Shown here: positions 7,883-16,356 of the stretch, piece by piece | Numbering within the stretch: position 1 is the stretch's first letter | How the letters are laid out: the number at the start of each line of letters is the position of its first letter | From: Zoogloea sp. | GTDB lineage: Bacteria; Pseudomonadota; Gammaproteobacteria; Burkholderiales; Rhodocyclaceae | Direction of reading: 5' to 3' | NCBI GenBank assembly: GCA_023150095.1 | Contig: JAKLLO010000021.1 | Location: 1-40,989, forward strand | Length of the DNA stretch: 40,989 nucleotides | The notes under the pieces: model-generated | What the model saw: the letters and a program-made list of their open reading frames with translations, nothing else | Databases searched by the model: none | Told to the model about the DNA's origin: nothing | Position numbers and translations under genes: made by a program

Positions 7883-7960
7883 GGGCGACTTCAGTCGCCC
7901 ATCCCCGCGTTGATCACCGACACGCCCTTGATCGAAGTCCGTGGGCGACTGAAGTCGCCC
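7883..7960. repeat. Inverted pair of REP-like palindromic elements
   Basis: GGGCGACTTCAGTCGCCC (7883-7900) and its exact reverse complement GGGCGACTGAAGTCGCCC (7943-7960) lie 42 bases apart. Each copy is itself an 8-bp hairpin with a 2-base loop, and the two copies can also pair over 18 bases. This is the usual layout of a REP/BIME element in gammaproteobacteria and betaproteobacteria. It sits between the RidA gene and the large dehydrogenase. No transposase lies nearby. Confidence 0.8.
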
Positions 7961-8115
7961 CCACGCCGGAACCGACCCTGCCGCGATGGGTCCACACACC
8001 TGTTCCAGCAGAGCGCCGGCAATCCCCCATCAGCCGTAAGGCTTTGTTTTTCGACAGAAGGCGGGGTGGTCCGCTAAAATACTCCGTTCTCCGCTGCACA
8101 GACCCAGGTATCCCG

Positions 8116-11100
8116 ATGACCCAACGCCTGCGTGAAATTCCCTACAACTACACCTCGTTCTCCGACCGGGAGATCGTCATCCGCCTGCTTGGCCAGGATG
8201 CGTGGAAGACCCTGGACGCTCTGCGGTCCGAGCGCGTCACCGGCCGATCCGCGCGGATGCTCTACGAGGTGCTGGGGGACGTATGGGTGGTCCAGCGCAA
8301 CCCCTACCTGCAGGACGACCTGCTCGGCAACCGGGATCGCCAGGGTGCCCTGATCGGGGCCCTGCGCCACCGCCTGCATGAGGTCGAGAAGCGCCGTGAG
8401 GAAGCCAGCGCCGAAGATCCCGAGCGCAGCGCCAAGGTGGCCAGCCTGGTGGTGGCGGCCCACGGTGCCGTCGACCGCTTCGCCAAGCTCTTCGACGATA
8501 CCGCCGAGCTGCGCAAGCGCGTGCAGCGCGAGCTCGCCCGTCACACCCGCAAGGACAACATCTGTTTTGACGGGCACGCCCGGGTGTCCCACGTCACCGA
8601 CGCCACCGACTGGCGCGTCGAGTACCCCTTCGTGGTCCTCTACCCCGATACCGAGGAAGAGATGGCCCCGCTGGTGAAGAGCTGCATCGAGCTCGGCCTG
8701 ACCATCATCCCGCGCGGGGGCGGCACCGGCTACACCGGCGGCGCCGTGCCGCTGGATGCCAAGTCGGTGGTCATCAACACCGAAAAGCTGATTTCCATCG
8801 GCCCGGTCGAAGATGTGGTGCTGCCCGGCCTGAACGGCCCCATGGGCGCGCCCTACGCCACCATCCGCACCGGCGCCGGGGTGGTCACCGAGCGCGTCTC
8901 CGAAGCCGCCTCGGCCGCCGGCCGCGTGTTTGCCGTGGACCCCACCTCCGCCAGCGCCTCGTGCATCGGCGGCAACATCGCCATGAACGCCGGCGGCAAG
9001 AAGGCCGTGCTGTGGGGCACCGCGCTCGACAACCTGGCCTGGTGGAAGATGGTCACGCCGGACGGCAACTGGCTCGAGGTGGAACGCCTCGACCACAACT
9101 TCGGCAAGATCCACGAACAGGAAACCGTGCACTTCCGCCTCAAGCGTTTCGACGCCAAAGGCTACAAGTTCCTCTCCGAAGAAGTCCTCTCCCTGCCGGG
9201 CGCCTCCTGCCGCAAGGACGGCCTGGGCAAGGACGTGACCGACAAGTTCCTGGGCGGCGTGCCCGGGGTGCAGAAGGAAGGCACCGACGGCCTCATCGTG
9301 GCCTCGCGCTGGGTGCTGCACAAGATGCCGCCGGTCACCCGCACCGTGTGCCTGGAGTTCTTCGGCCAGGTGCGTGAGGCCGTGCCGGCCATCGTCGAGA
9401 TCACCGACTACTTCAAGCCGGGCGGTGCCGGCAACGCCGCCGGCGTGCTGCTGGCCGGCCTCGAGCACCTGGACGAGCGCTACGTGAAGGCGGTGGGCTA
9501 CACCACCAAGGCTAAGCGCCACGGCCGGCCCAAGATGGTGCTGATCGGCGACATCGTCGGCCACGACGAGGCCGCGGTGATGACCGCCGCCTCCGAGGTT
9601 ATCCGCATGACCAACACCCGGGGTGCCGAGGGCTTCATCGCCGTCAGCCCCGAGCAGCGCAAGAAGTTCTGGCTCGACCGCTCGCGCACCGCCGCCATCT
9701 CGCGCCACACCAACGCCTTCAAGGTGAACGAGGACGTGGTGATCCCCCTGCCGCGCATGGGCGACTACTGCGACGGCATCGAGCGCATCAACATCGAGCT
9801 GTCCACCCAGAACAAGCTGGCCCTGTGCGATGCCCTCACCGACTACCTGCAGGGCGAGCTGCCCCTGGATACCGGTGACGCCACCATCTCCCGGGACGAG
9901 CTCATGGGTGAGCGCCGCAAGGACGCCCTGGACTACGTGGCCCTGGTGCGTCGCCGCTGGCAGTGGCTGCTGGACAACCTGGACCTGCCCCTGGCCCAGG
10001 CCGAGCCGCAGTTTGCCGATTACGGCATCCAGGCCGCCGAGCTGTCCAACCGGGCCGCCAACCCGCGCCTGTTCCACCGTCTGCAGGACTACTCCGTCCG
10101 TACCGGCTGGAAGACCGAGCTCAAGCCCCGCCTCGACAAGATCTTCGACGGCCAGCTGTTCGGGCCGGTGCGCGAGGGCATCAAGAAGCTGCACAAACAG
10201 GTGCTGCGCGGCCGCGTCTTCGTGGCCCTGCACATGCACGCCGGTGACGGCAACGTGCACACCAACATCCCGGTCAACTCCGACAACTACGAGATGCTGC
10301 AGACGGCCAACAAGGCCGTGGACCGCATCATGGAGCTGGCCCGCAGCCTGGACGGCGTGATCTCCGGCGAGCACGGCATCGGCATCACCAAGATCGACTA
10401 TCTCACCGACGCCGAGATGGCCGGCTTCTGGCAGTACAAGGCCAAGGTCGACCCGGAAGGCCGCTTCAACCGCGGCAAGTTGATGCGCGGCGGCCCGCTC
10501 AAGGGCAACCTCGACAACGCCTACACCCCCAGCTTCAACCTGATGGGCCACGAGTCGCTCATCATGGAGCAGACGGCGATCGGCGAGATCTCCCACGACA
10601 TCAAGAACTGCCTGCGCTGCGGCAAGTGCAAGCCGGTGTGCTCGACCCACGTGCCCCGCGCCAACCTGCTCTACAGCCCGCGCAACAAGATCCTCAGCAC
10701 CTCGCTGCTGATCGAGGCCTTCCTCTACGAAGAGCAGACTCGCCGCGGCGTGTCGCTGGCCCACTGGGCCGAGTTCGAGGACGTGGCCGACCACTGCACG
10801 GTGTGCCACAAGTGCGAGAAGCCTTGCCCGGTGGACATCGACTTCGGCGACGTGTCGATCAAGATGCGCAACCTGCTGCGCGAGCAGGGCAAGAAGTCCT
10901 TCAACCCCGGCAAGGCTGCGGCGATGGCCTTCCTGACCGCGAAGGACCCGGCCACCATCAAGCTGATCCGCAGCTCGATGATCGGCCTCGGCTACAAGGC
11001 CCAGCGCCTCGGCCACCGCATCGGCAAGAGCCTCGGGCTGATCCAGGACCAGGTGCAGCACCCGCCGGCAACCCTCGGCAAGCCGCCCATCAAGGCCCAG

Positions 11101-12018
11101 GTGATCCACTTCATCAACAAGCCGATGCCGGGCGGCCTGCCCAAGCGCACGTCCCGCGCGCTGCTGGACATCGAGGACGACACCATCGTCCCGGTGATCC
11201 GCAACCCGCAGGTCAAGCGCGACGAATCCGAGGCGGTGTTCTACTTCCCGGGCTGCGGCTCGGAACGCCTGTTCAGCCAGGTCGGCCTCGCCACCCAGGC
11301 GATGCTCTACCAGGTGGGCGCCACCACCGTGCTGCCGCCGGGCTACCTGTGCTGCGGCTACCCGCAGACCTCCGCCGGTGAAGAGGACAAGGGCCAGCAG
11401 ATCACCACCGACAACCGGGTGCTCTTCCACCGGGTCGCCAACACGCTCAACTACCTCGACATCAAGACGGTCATCGTGTCCTGCGGCACCTGCATGGACC
11501 AGCTGATGAAGTACCAGTTCGAGAAGATCTTCCCCGGCTGCCGCCTGCTCGACATCCACGAATACCTCATGGAAAAGGGCCTGAAGCTCGACGGCATCAC
11601 CGGCGCCCGCTACATGTACCACGAGCCCTGCCACACCCCGATGAAGGTGCACTCCGGCATCAAGGTGGCCAACGAGCTGATGGGGACGCGGGTCGATCTG
11701 TCCGACCGCTGCTGCGGCGAATCCGGCACCCTGGCGGTGTCGCGTCCCGACATTTCCACCCAGGTCCGTTTCCGCAAGCAGGAAGAGATCGAGAAGGGCG
11801 CCGAGAAGCTGCGCGGGGCCGACGCCGCCACCCCGGTGAAGATCCTCACCTCCTGCCCGAGCTGCCTGCAGGGCCTGTCCCGCTACAGCGGCGACGCCGG
11901 CGGCGTGGATGCGGACTACATCGTGGTCGAGATGGCCAAGCACATCCTCGGCGACAACTGGATGTCCGACTACGTGGCCAAGGCCAACAGCGGCGGCATC
12001 GAGCGCGTGCTGCTGTAA
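8116..12018 (+). CDS. DUF3683-type FAD-linked dehydrogenase fused to 4Fe-4S and CCG domains
   Basis: A 1300-residue cytoplasmic or membrane-associated oxidoreductase. Residues 1-~145 are a DUF3683-like helical domain. A PCMH-type FAD-binding domain follows ([12 protein letters not shown], 199-210), then an FAD-linked oxidase C-terminal domain of the D-lactate/D-2-hydroxyglutarate dehydrogenase type ([10 protein letters not shown] near 706, SGEHGIG near 750). Two 4Fe-4S motifs come next: C832/C835/C838/C842 and C894/C897/C900/C904. The C-terminus has two CCG (heterodisulfide-reductase-like) modules, with FPGCG (C1047), CCGYP (C1079/C1080), SCGTC, EPCH, CCGESG (C1199/C1200) and SCPSC. By family it should oxidise a D-2-hydroxyacid and pass electrons to quinone or another carrier; the substrate is unknown. 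The ATG at 8116 was chosen because conserved sequence begins there. A -10-like TAAAAT lies at 8075-8080. Confidence 0.92.
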   Translation: MTQRLREIPYNYTSFSDREIVIRLLGQDAWKTLDALRSERVTGRSARMLYEVLGDVWVVQRNPYLQDDLLGNRDRQGALIGALRHRLHEVEKRREEASAEDPERSAKVASLVVAAHGAVDRFAKLFDDTAELRKRVQRELARHTRKDNICFDGHARVSHVTDATDWRVEYPFVVLYPDTEEEMAPLVKSCIELGLTIIPRGGGTGYTGGAVPLDAKSVVINTEKLISIGPVEDVVLPGLNGPMGAPYATIRTGAGVVTERVSEAASAAGRVFAVDPTSASASCIGGNIAMNAGGKKAVLWGTALDNLAWWKMVTPDGNWLEVERLDHNFGKIHEQETVHFRLKRFDAKGYKFLSEEVLSLPGASCRKDGLGKDVTDKFLGGVPGVQKEGTDGLIVASRWVLHKMPPVTRTVCLEFFGQVREAVPAIVEITDYFKPGGAGNAAGVLLAGLEHLDERYVKAVGYTTKAKRHGRPKMVLIGDIVGHDEAAVMTAASEVIRMTNTRGAEGFIAVSPEQRKKFWLDRSRTAAISRHTNAFKVNEDVVIPLPRMGDYCDGIERINIELSTQNKLALCDALTDYLQGELPLDTGDATISRDELMGERRKDALDYVALVRRRWQWLLDNLDLPLAQAEPQFADYGIQAAELSNRAANPRLFHRLQDYSVRTGWKTELKPRLDKIFDGQLFGPVREGIKKLHKQVLRGRVFVALHMHAGDGNVHTNIPVNSDNYEMLQTANKAVDRIMELARSLDGVISGEHGIGITKIDYLTDAEMAGFWQYKAKVDPEGRFNRGKLMRGGPLKGNLDNAYTPSFNLMGHESLIMEQTAIGEISHDIKNCLRCGKCKPVCSTHVPRANLLYSPRNKILSTSLLIEAFLYEEQTRRGVSLAHWAEFEDVADHCTVCHKCEKPCPVDIDFGDVSIKMRNLLREQGKKSFNPGKAAAMAFLTAKDPATIKLIRSSMIGLGYKAQRLGHRIGKSLGLIQDQVQHPPATLGKPPIKAQVIHFINKPMPGGLPKRTSRALLDIEDDTIVPVIRNPQVKRDESEAVFYFPGCGSERLFSQVGLATQAMLYQVGATTVLPPGYLCCGYPQTSAGEEDKGQQITTDNRVLFHRVANTLNYLDIKTVIVSCGTCMDQLMKYQFEKIFPGCRLLDIHEYLMEKGLKLDGITGARYMYHEPCHTPMKVHSGIKVANELMGTRVDLSDRCCGESGTLAVSRPDISTQVRFRKQEEIEKGAEKLRGADAATPVKILTSCPSCLQGLSRYSGDAGGVDADYIVVEMAKHILGDNWMSDYVAKANSGGIERVLL

Positions 12019-12046
12019 GCCTGTCGCTCACGTCTGCTGCACCACA

Positions 12047-12072
12047 CCGAGGCCCGCGAAAGCGGGCCTCGG
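12047..12072. terminator. Hairpin between convergent genes
   Basis: A perfect 11-bp stem (CCGAGGCCCGC) with a GAAA loop lies 28 bases after the dehydrogenase stop and 18 bases from the stop of the convergent lipoprotein gene. There is no T-run. Its symmetry and position fit a bidirectional transcription stop. Confidence 0.7.
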
Positions 12073-12090
12073 CACATCCGGAGCCGCCGC

Positions 12091-12972
12091 CTACTTGCTG
12101 TTGGCGCTCTGCAGGTCGGCGATGATCCGGGCCTGCAGCCCGCGGCTCAGGTACTGGGCCGCCAGCCCGGTGGCGAAGAAGCGCTCGAGCCTGAGCTTGG
12201 GCGAGGTGGTGGCCTGGTCGGCCTTGAACTGCCCGAGCACCGAATAGGCTTCCCGGTCGTAGGTGCCGCCTTCGCCGCCGAGCTCCTTGTACTGCGTCTT
12301 GCGCTCGACCGCGAACAGCGGCATCACCGCGAAGTTCTTGCCCGAGTAGCCCAGCGAGAAGTCGATGCCTGCGCCGCCGCCGGTTTCGACCGAGGGCTTG
12401 ATATCGACGCCGTAGGCGTCGTACTGGCCGAAGATCAGGGGCTTGAGGATGGTGGGCTCGGGTGGGGTTTCGGCGCTGGCCGGGGGCGCCTTTTTCTCGT
12501 CTTTCTCCCCGTCCTTGCCGTTGGCCGGGGCGATGGCGGGCGGGCATTTTCCGTCCGGCTGCATCCCGCATTCGTAGGCGCGCGCCAGATTCACCGCGGC
12601 GACGCCCGTCGAGAAGAAGCGCCCGATCCCGACGCTGTGATTCGTGGCGTTCGCGTTGTTGCTGGTATCCGGGCTGCTGCTGTTGCGGAACTGGGCGAAC
12701 ACCGACACGGCGTCCTGCTCGATCGCCGCGGCGTCGTGGGATTTGGCCCGGCGCTGATTGACCCTGCCGTCGCTTTCCACGCCGGCGACGGGCACGACGG
12801 CCAGATCGGTGGCCTTGAAGCCGATGTTGAACTGGACCATCCCGGTGGTGGGCGTTGGATGCAGGCCGATGCCCAGATCGTAGGTCTCGACGAACAGCAG
12901 GTTCTCCCTGTTGCTTGCGCAGGCACCCAGCAGGAGCGGCAGCAGGAGTGCGGAGGCGACTCGGGTCTTCAT
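12091..12972 (-). CDS. Predicted lipoprotein with two tandem copies of an unknown domain
   Basis: From the ATG at 12972 the protein has 293 residues and begins with a lipoprotein signal peptide (lipobox LGAC, lipidated Cys18). I do not recognise the family. The mature part contains an internal duplication, residues ~27-131 and ~180-277, joined by a Lys/Pro-rich linker (132-176). The copies align at YDLGIGLHP/YDAYGVDIKP, FNIGFKATDLAVVPV/FSLGYSGKNFAVMPL, SVFAQFR/SVLGQFK and GRFFSTGVAAVNLAR/ERFFATGLAAQYLSR. The alternating hydrophobic pattern suggests beta strands. The start overlaps the stop of the upstream small lipoprotein gene by four bases, so both are made together, probably at the outer membrane. 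Longer upstream extension is Arg-rich and not credible. Confidence 0.8.
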   Translation of the reverse strand: MKTRVASALLLPLLLGACASNRENLLFVETYDLGIGLHPTPTTGMVQFNIGFKATDLAVVPVAGVESDGRVNQRRAKSHDAAAIEQDAVSVFAQFRNSSSPDTSNNANATNHSVGIGRFFSTGVAAVNLARAYECGMQPDGKCPPAIAPANGKDGEKDEKKAPPASAETPPEPTILKPLIFGQYDAYGVDIKPSVETGGGAGIDFSLGYSGKNFAVMPLFAVERKTQYKELGGEGGTYDREAYSVLGQFKADQATTSPKLRLERFFATGLAAQYLSRGLQARIIADLQSANSK

Positions 12973-13349
12973 GGTGACGCTCCTTCTCGGCGGGTTGGCG
13001 GTGGCACGGCGCACAGGTCGGGGTGCTGCGTCAGCAGCTTGTCCACACCCTTCAGGTCTGCCGCGCTTTCGATCCACAGCACGACCCGGCAATCGTCGGC
13101 GTGGCCACGCACCCAGGCATGGCGGGCGTAGCCGGCGGTGAAACCCACGGGCGTGTCGACCAGGCCGAGCCCGGAGACTTCGGCCACGTAGGCATGGCTG
13201 GGGTCGACCACCCTGACCTGCAGCACGCCGAAGTGACGCTCGACACGGATCGCGTCTGGCCCGGCGCTGACATGCACCGTGGTGCAGCCGCACAGCACGG
13301 CGCCCAGGGCGACAAGCCCAGCGGCGGCATTGCGGCGACGGGGCGTCAT
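12969..13349 (-). CDS. Small predicted lipoprotein
   Basis: A 126-residue protein starting with a basic N-terminus (MTPRRRN), a hydrophobic stretch (AAAGLVALGAVL) and a lipobox ending LCGC, which makes it a likely lipoprotein. The mature part (VHVSAGPDAIRVERHFGVLQVRVVD, then ARHAWVRGHADDCRVVLWIES) looks like a small beta-rich domain with a pair of cysteines that could form a disulfide. I do not recognise the family. I chose the ATG at 13349 because it gives the clean signal peptide; another ATG 14 codons upstream (13391) would put a charged extension before it. It overlaps the duplicated lipoprotein gene by four bases (ATGA). The two products may work together at the outer membrane (inference). 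Confidence 0.72.
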   Translation of the reverse strand: MTPRRRNAAAGLVALGAVLCGCTTVHVSAGPDAIRVERHFGVLQVRVVDPSHAYVAEVSGLGLVDTPVGFTAGYARHAWVRGHADDCRVVLWIESAADLKGVDKLLTQHPDLCAVPPPTRREGASP

Positions 13350-13468
13350 GGCGTCTGGTGGGGCGCGGAGCCGGCCTGAGTGCTTTGTCATCCTTCATGT
13401 AAGGACACGATGGGCACGGGGGCAAGCGCAATCGGCATGGCGCGGCCGATGCGGCTGCCGGATGCGAC

Positions 13469-13490
13469 GAGGCCCGCTTGCGCGGGCCTC
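13469..13490 (-). terminator. Hairpin after the carbonic anhydrase gene
   Basis: A perfect 9-bp stem (GAGGCCCGC with GCGGGCCTC) and a 4-base loop lie 24 bases past the carbonic anhydrase stop. It shares the GAGGCCCGC core with the hairpin at 12047-12072. No T-run follows, so it is a likely but not canonical terminator. Confidence 0.6.
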
Positions 13491-13514
13491 TCATGGTGCG
13501 GGTTTAAAGGTGGA

Positions 13515-14252
13515 TCAGTACCACGTCACCTTGCCGTTGCTGGTGTCGTACAGCGCGCCGACGATGCGGATCTTGCCCTCGTCCTCCAGCGTCTTCAGCA
13601 CCGGGCTCTCGGTCCGGATGCGTGCCACCACCTGCTTCACGTTGAGCTCGGTCACGTCATCCACGAAGGCGTGGTTGTGGGAGTTGTGCTCGCCCGGCGT
13701 CGAGGCGGCGGCCACCGCCGGCTTGAACTTCTCGAGCAGCGTGGTGAGGTTGCCCAGCTTCACGTCGTCGCAGGCGCCCTTGATCGCGCCGCAGCTGGTG
13801 TGGCCCAGCACCACGATCACCCGCGAACCGGCCACCTTGGCGGCGTATTCGAGGCTGCCCAGGATGTCCGGATTGACGGTGTTGCCGGCCACCCGGGCCA
13901 CGAAGAGGTCGCCGATGCCCTGGTCGAACACCAGCTCCGGTGCGGCGCGGGAGTCGATGCAGCCGACCACGCTGGCAAACGGGAACTGGCCCAGCGCGGT
14001 GGTCTGCACCTGCGCCTTGAGGTTGCGGCGCAGCGGTTTGTTGCTGGCAAAACGGGCGTTGCCGGACTTCAGGATGTCGATGGCCTTGTCCGGCGTGATG
14101 CTGGCCTGGACCGACTTGGTCAGCGTGGCACCGGTGGTGTAAGGCTTGGGCACCACCGGGCCGCCGTGGTCGTCGGCCGCGAAGGCGACGCCGCTGGCGG
14201 CCAGGACGGCCAGGCCGAGGGTGAGGAAGCGGGTGGTCAGCGTTTTTTTCAT
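13515..14252 (-). CDS. Beta-class carbonic anhydrase with a secretion signal
   Basis: Carbonic anhydrase interconverts CO2 and bicarbonate. The 245-residue protein starts with a Sec signal peptide (MKKTLTTRFLTLGLAVLAASGVAFA, cleavage about residue 26), so it should act in the periplasm. The zinc site is intact: C98, with D100 and R102 in CIDSR, and H151/C154 in HTSCGA. The flanking family motifs FVARVAGN and SLEYA are also present. Most bacterial beta-class enzymes are cytoplasmic, so the signal peptide is notable. The gene stands alone on the minus strand, followed by a hairpin, and is divergent from the CobL-like gene. Identification is firm; the physiological role (CO2 capture, pH control) is not visible. 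Confidence 0.93.
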   Translation of the reverse strand: MKKTLTTRFLTLGLAVLAASGVAFAADDHGGPVVPKPYTTGATLTKSVQASITPDKAIDILKSGNARFASNKPLRRNLKAQVQTTALGQFPFASVVGCIDSRAAPELVFDQGIGDLFVARVAGNTVNPDILGSLEYAAKVAGSRVIVVLGHTSCGAIKGACDDVKLGNLTTLLEKFKPAVAAASTPGEHNSHNHAFVDDVTELNVKQVVARIRTESPVLKTLEDEGKIRIVGALYDTSNGKVTWY

Positions 14253-14357
14253 GATGTCTCCCTTGGTGGATCGCGTGTCGCCGGATTGCGGTCGCGCGGT
14301 CGAGGTTCATCGGCACGCCGCTGAAAAAATTTAAGCGCAGAACCCACGGCATATCCA

Positions 14358-14399
14358 GGCTTCCGGGTAAGGACGCTGCCCATCGTGGGCGCGGAAGCC
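14358..14399. other. Two-tier inverted repeat upstream of the CobL-like gene
   Basis: GGCTTCCG (14358-14365) pairs perfectly with CGGAAGCC (14392-14399), and inside it GCCCA pairs with TGGGC around a TCG loop (14378-14390). It lies in the 223-base gap between the divergent carbonic anhydrase and CobL-like genes, upstream of a -10-like TATCCT (14426-14431). It could be an operator, a cruciform or a transcription barrier. It has no B12-box, so I do not call a cobalamin riboswitch. Confidence 0.5.
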
Positions 14400-14475
14400 G
14401 GGCGTGGCGGGAAAAGGCTTCGTGCTATCCTGCGACCCCCGTTTTTCCGGTCGCGCACGGGCGCGGTCGTCCTCC

Positions 14476-16329
14476 ATGAACGACGAACAAATCATCACGC
14501 CGGCGCCTGCCGACGACGAAGCCGCCAAGCCTGCCGGTCGTGCCAGGGCGCCGGCCCGCAGCCGCAAGAAGGCAGAGGCCGCGCCGGCCGATGGCGCCGC
14601 GCCCGCCGTCGAAGGCCCCGCCAAACCCGCCCGCGCCAAGCGCGCCCCCCGCAAGCCCAAGGCCAAGCCGGAGGCGGAAGCCCCGGTGGCCGAGGTGATC
14701 GCCGATCTGTTTGCCGCCGAAGCGGTGGTCGAGCCTGTCGCCGCGCCGGTCGAGGCGTCGCCCGTCGCCGCCGAGCCCGAAGCCGTGGCCGAAGCACCCG
14801 TCGACGTGGCCGTCGAGACCACAGAGCCCGCCACCGACGAAGCCCCCGTCGCGGAAGCCGAACCCGACGCCGCGGCCGACGAAGCCACCCCGGACGCCGA
14901 CGCCGAATCGCCCACCGGCCCCCGCCGCCGGCGCAAGCGTCGCCGCGGCAAGGGTGAGCGCAGCGCCAGCGGTACGGCCGACGAGAGCGACGCCCAGGCC
15001 GAACTGCCCGAACTCGCCCTTGTGGACGACACCGCGCCCGTCGAACCCATCCTTGCCGACGGCGAAGCCGTGGTCGACGTGGCCCCGGAAGCGGATGTCG
15101 CGCCGGAACCCGAACCCGCCGAGCCGCTGCCTCTCACCGTGGTGAGCCTGGGCCTGGAGCAGCCGCCGGTGCTCTCCGCCGCCGCCCTCGACGCCCTGCG
15201 CGGCGCCCGGGTGATCCTCGGCACCGCCGAAGCGCTGGACCGCCTCGCCGGCCTCGCGCTGGAGGTGCCCCAGGAGCTGTGCGGCGCCGATTCCATCCAC
15301 CTCGACCTGCGCCGTATCGGCCACGCTGGCAGCGTGCTGGCGGTGGTGGGCGACGGCGCCGGCGACGGCCCCGGCCTCGAGCTGCTGGCCGAGCTGGGCC
15401 CCGGCAACGTGCGCCTGCTGGCCGGTGTCGGCCGTGTTCAGGCAGCCTGCGCGTCGCTGGGCCTGTCGGGCGAGATCGTTTCGCTGGTGGATCTGCGGCG
15501 TGCGCCGATGGCGGCCCTGCGCGGCCAGCTGCGCGCCCATCGCCTGCTGGCAGTGCCGGTGGCCGATGCCGCCGCCCCTGGCGCGGTGGCCCGGCTGCTG
15601 GTGGATAGCGGCTTTGCCGGCGCCCGGGTGTGGGTGTGCGAGTTCACCGCCGATGGCCTGCGCTCGCGGGCGTGGCTGGCTTCCGAGCTGGCCGAGCTGC
15701 GCGAGCACTTCGACGCTCACGCGGTGCTGATCGTGGCCACCGGCCCGTCGGCCGGCGTGTTTGCCGAGCTGCCCGGCCTCACCGACGCTGCGCTGGGTGA
15801 CGACGCCCCGGTCGCCCTGCCGCTGGCCGCGCGCCTGCTGGCGCTGGCCTGGCTGCAGCCGGCGGCGTGGGAGCAGGGCTGGGCGATCTCCGACGGCGAA
15901 GCCAGCCTGGCGCTGGAATGGGCCCGGGCGGTGCCGACGGCCCGCGTCCGCGCGGTGGGCGTTGAGCCCAGCCTGCTGGGCGTGGCGATGGCCCGCGCGG
16001 GGGTGGGCGAAAACCTCGCCGCGATCCCGTCCGCCTCGCCCCTGCGCTGCCGCGAATGGCCGATGCCCGAGGCGGTGTTCGTGCGCGGTGGTGTCGGCCT
16101 GTCGGACTGGCTGGCGGCTGCCTGGGCGCGCCTTTCCCCGGGCGGCCGGCTGGTGGCCACCGCCGAGGACGACCACGCCCGCGCCGATCTGCTCGCCTTT
16201 GCCGGAGAGGTGCCCGCCGAAGCCTGGCAGGAGCTGAGCCTCGCCCGCGGTGAGACCGTGGCCGGCCGGTTGCGCTTTGCGCCCGCCGCGCCGATCCGCC
16301 TCGCCCTGTGGCGCAAGCCGCTAAACTGA
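14476..16329 (+). CDS. CobL-like (CbiE-CbiT) protein with long disordered N-terminus and degenerate SAM motifs
   Basis: A 617-residue protein in three parts. Residues 1-~215 are Ala/Pro/Glu-rich low complexity with a basic cluster (GPRRRRKRRRGKGE, ~148-161), probably disordered. Residues ~218-430 resemble CbiE, the precorrin-6Y C5-methyltransferase half of CobL (VVSLGLEQPPVLSAAALDALRGA, VLAVVGDGAGDGPG, VWVCEF). Residues ~440-600 resemble CbiT (ALEWARAVPTARVRAVGVEP, PEAVFVRGG). The usual CbiE GDPxxYG motif reads GDGAGDGP, and the CbiT glycine loop (DIGAGSG) reads AISDGEAS, so SAM binding in the CbiT half is doubtful. It is followed 27 bases later by cobA and then cbiA, which supports a corrinoid role. 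The ATG at 14476 starts the low-complexity tail. The call is by alignment from memory and position; activity is unproven. Confidence 0.7.
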   Translation: MNDEQIITPAPADDEAAKPAGRARAPARSRKKAEAAPADGAAPAVEGPAKPARAKRAPRKPKAKPEAEAPVAEVIADLFAAEAVVEPVAAPVEASPVAAEPEAVAEAPVDVAVETTEPATDEAPVAEAEPDAAADEATPDADAESPTGPRRRRKRRRGKGERSASGTADESDAQAELPELALVDDTAPVEPILADGEAVVDVAPEADVAPEPEPAEPLPLTVVSLGLEQPPVLSAAALDALRGARVILGTAEALDRLAGLALEVPQELCGADSIHLDLRRIGHAGSVLAVVGDGAGDGPGLELLAELGPGNVRLLAGVGRVQAACASLGLSGEIVSLVDLRRAPMAALRGQLRAHRLLAVPVADAAAPGAVARLLVDSGFAGARVWVCEFTADGLRSRAWLASELAELREHFDAHAVLIVATGPSAGVFAELPGLTDAALGDDAPVALPLAARLLALAWLQPAAWEQGWAISDGEASLALEWARAVPTARVRAVGVEPSLLGVAMARAGVGENLAAIPSASPLRCREWPMPEAVFVRGGVGLSDWLAAAWARLSPGGRLVATAEDDHARADLLAFAGEVPAEAWQELSLARGETVAGRLRFAPAAPIRLALWRKPLN

Positions 16330-16356
16330 ACCGTCGAGTCCGCCAGGAGCGCCGCC

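Noticed and set aside
7883-7960. CRISPR-like repeat pair
   Set aside because: Only two copies, in inverted orientation, with no spacer series or cas gene; REP-like elements explain it.
8074-11943. Very long open frame on the minus strand (about 1289 codons) opposite the large dehydrogenase
   Set aside because: High GC removes stops from the antisense frame of a long GC-rich gene. The product is Leu/Gly/His/Val-rich with no motifs, while the plus strand has a fully conserved protein.
14253-14475. Cobalamin riboswitch before the corrinoid cluster
   Set aside because: The B12-box and its long folded core are not present in this 223-base gap.
14425-16176. Minus-strand frame of about 580 codons opposite the CobL-like gene
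   Set aside because: Arg/Gly/His-rich, no conserved motif; it is the shadow of the low-complexity and CbiE-CbiT coding sequence.
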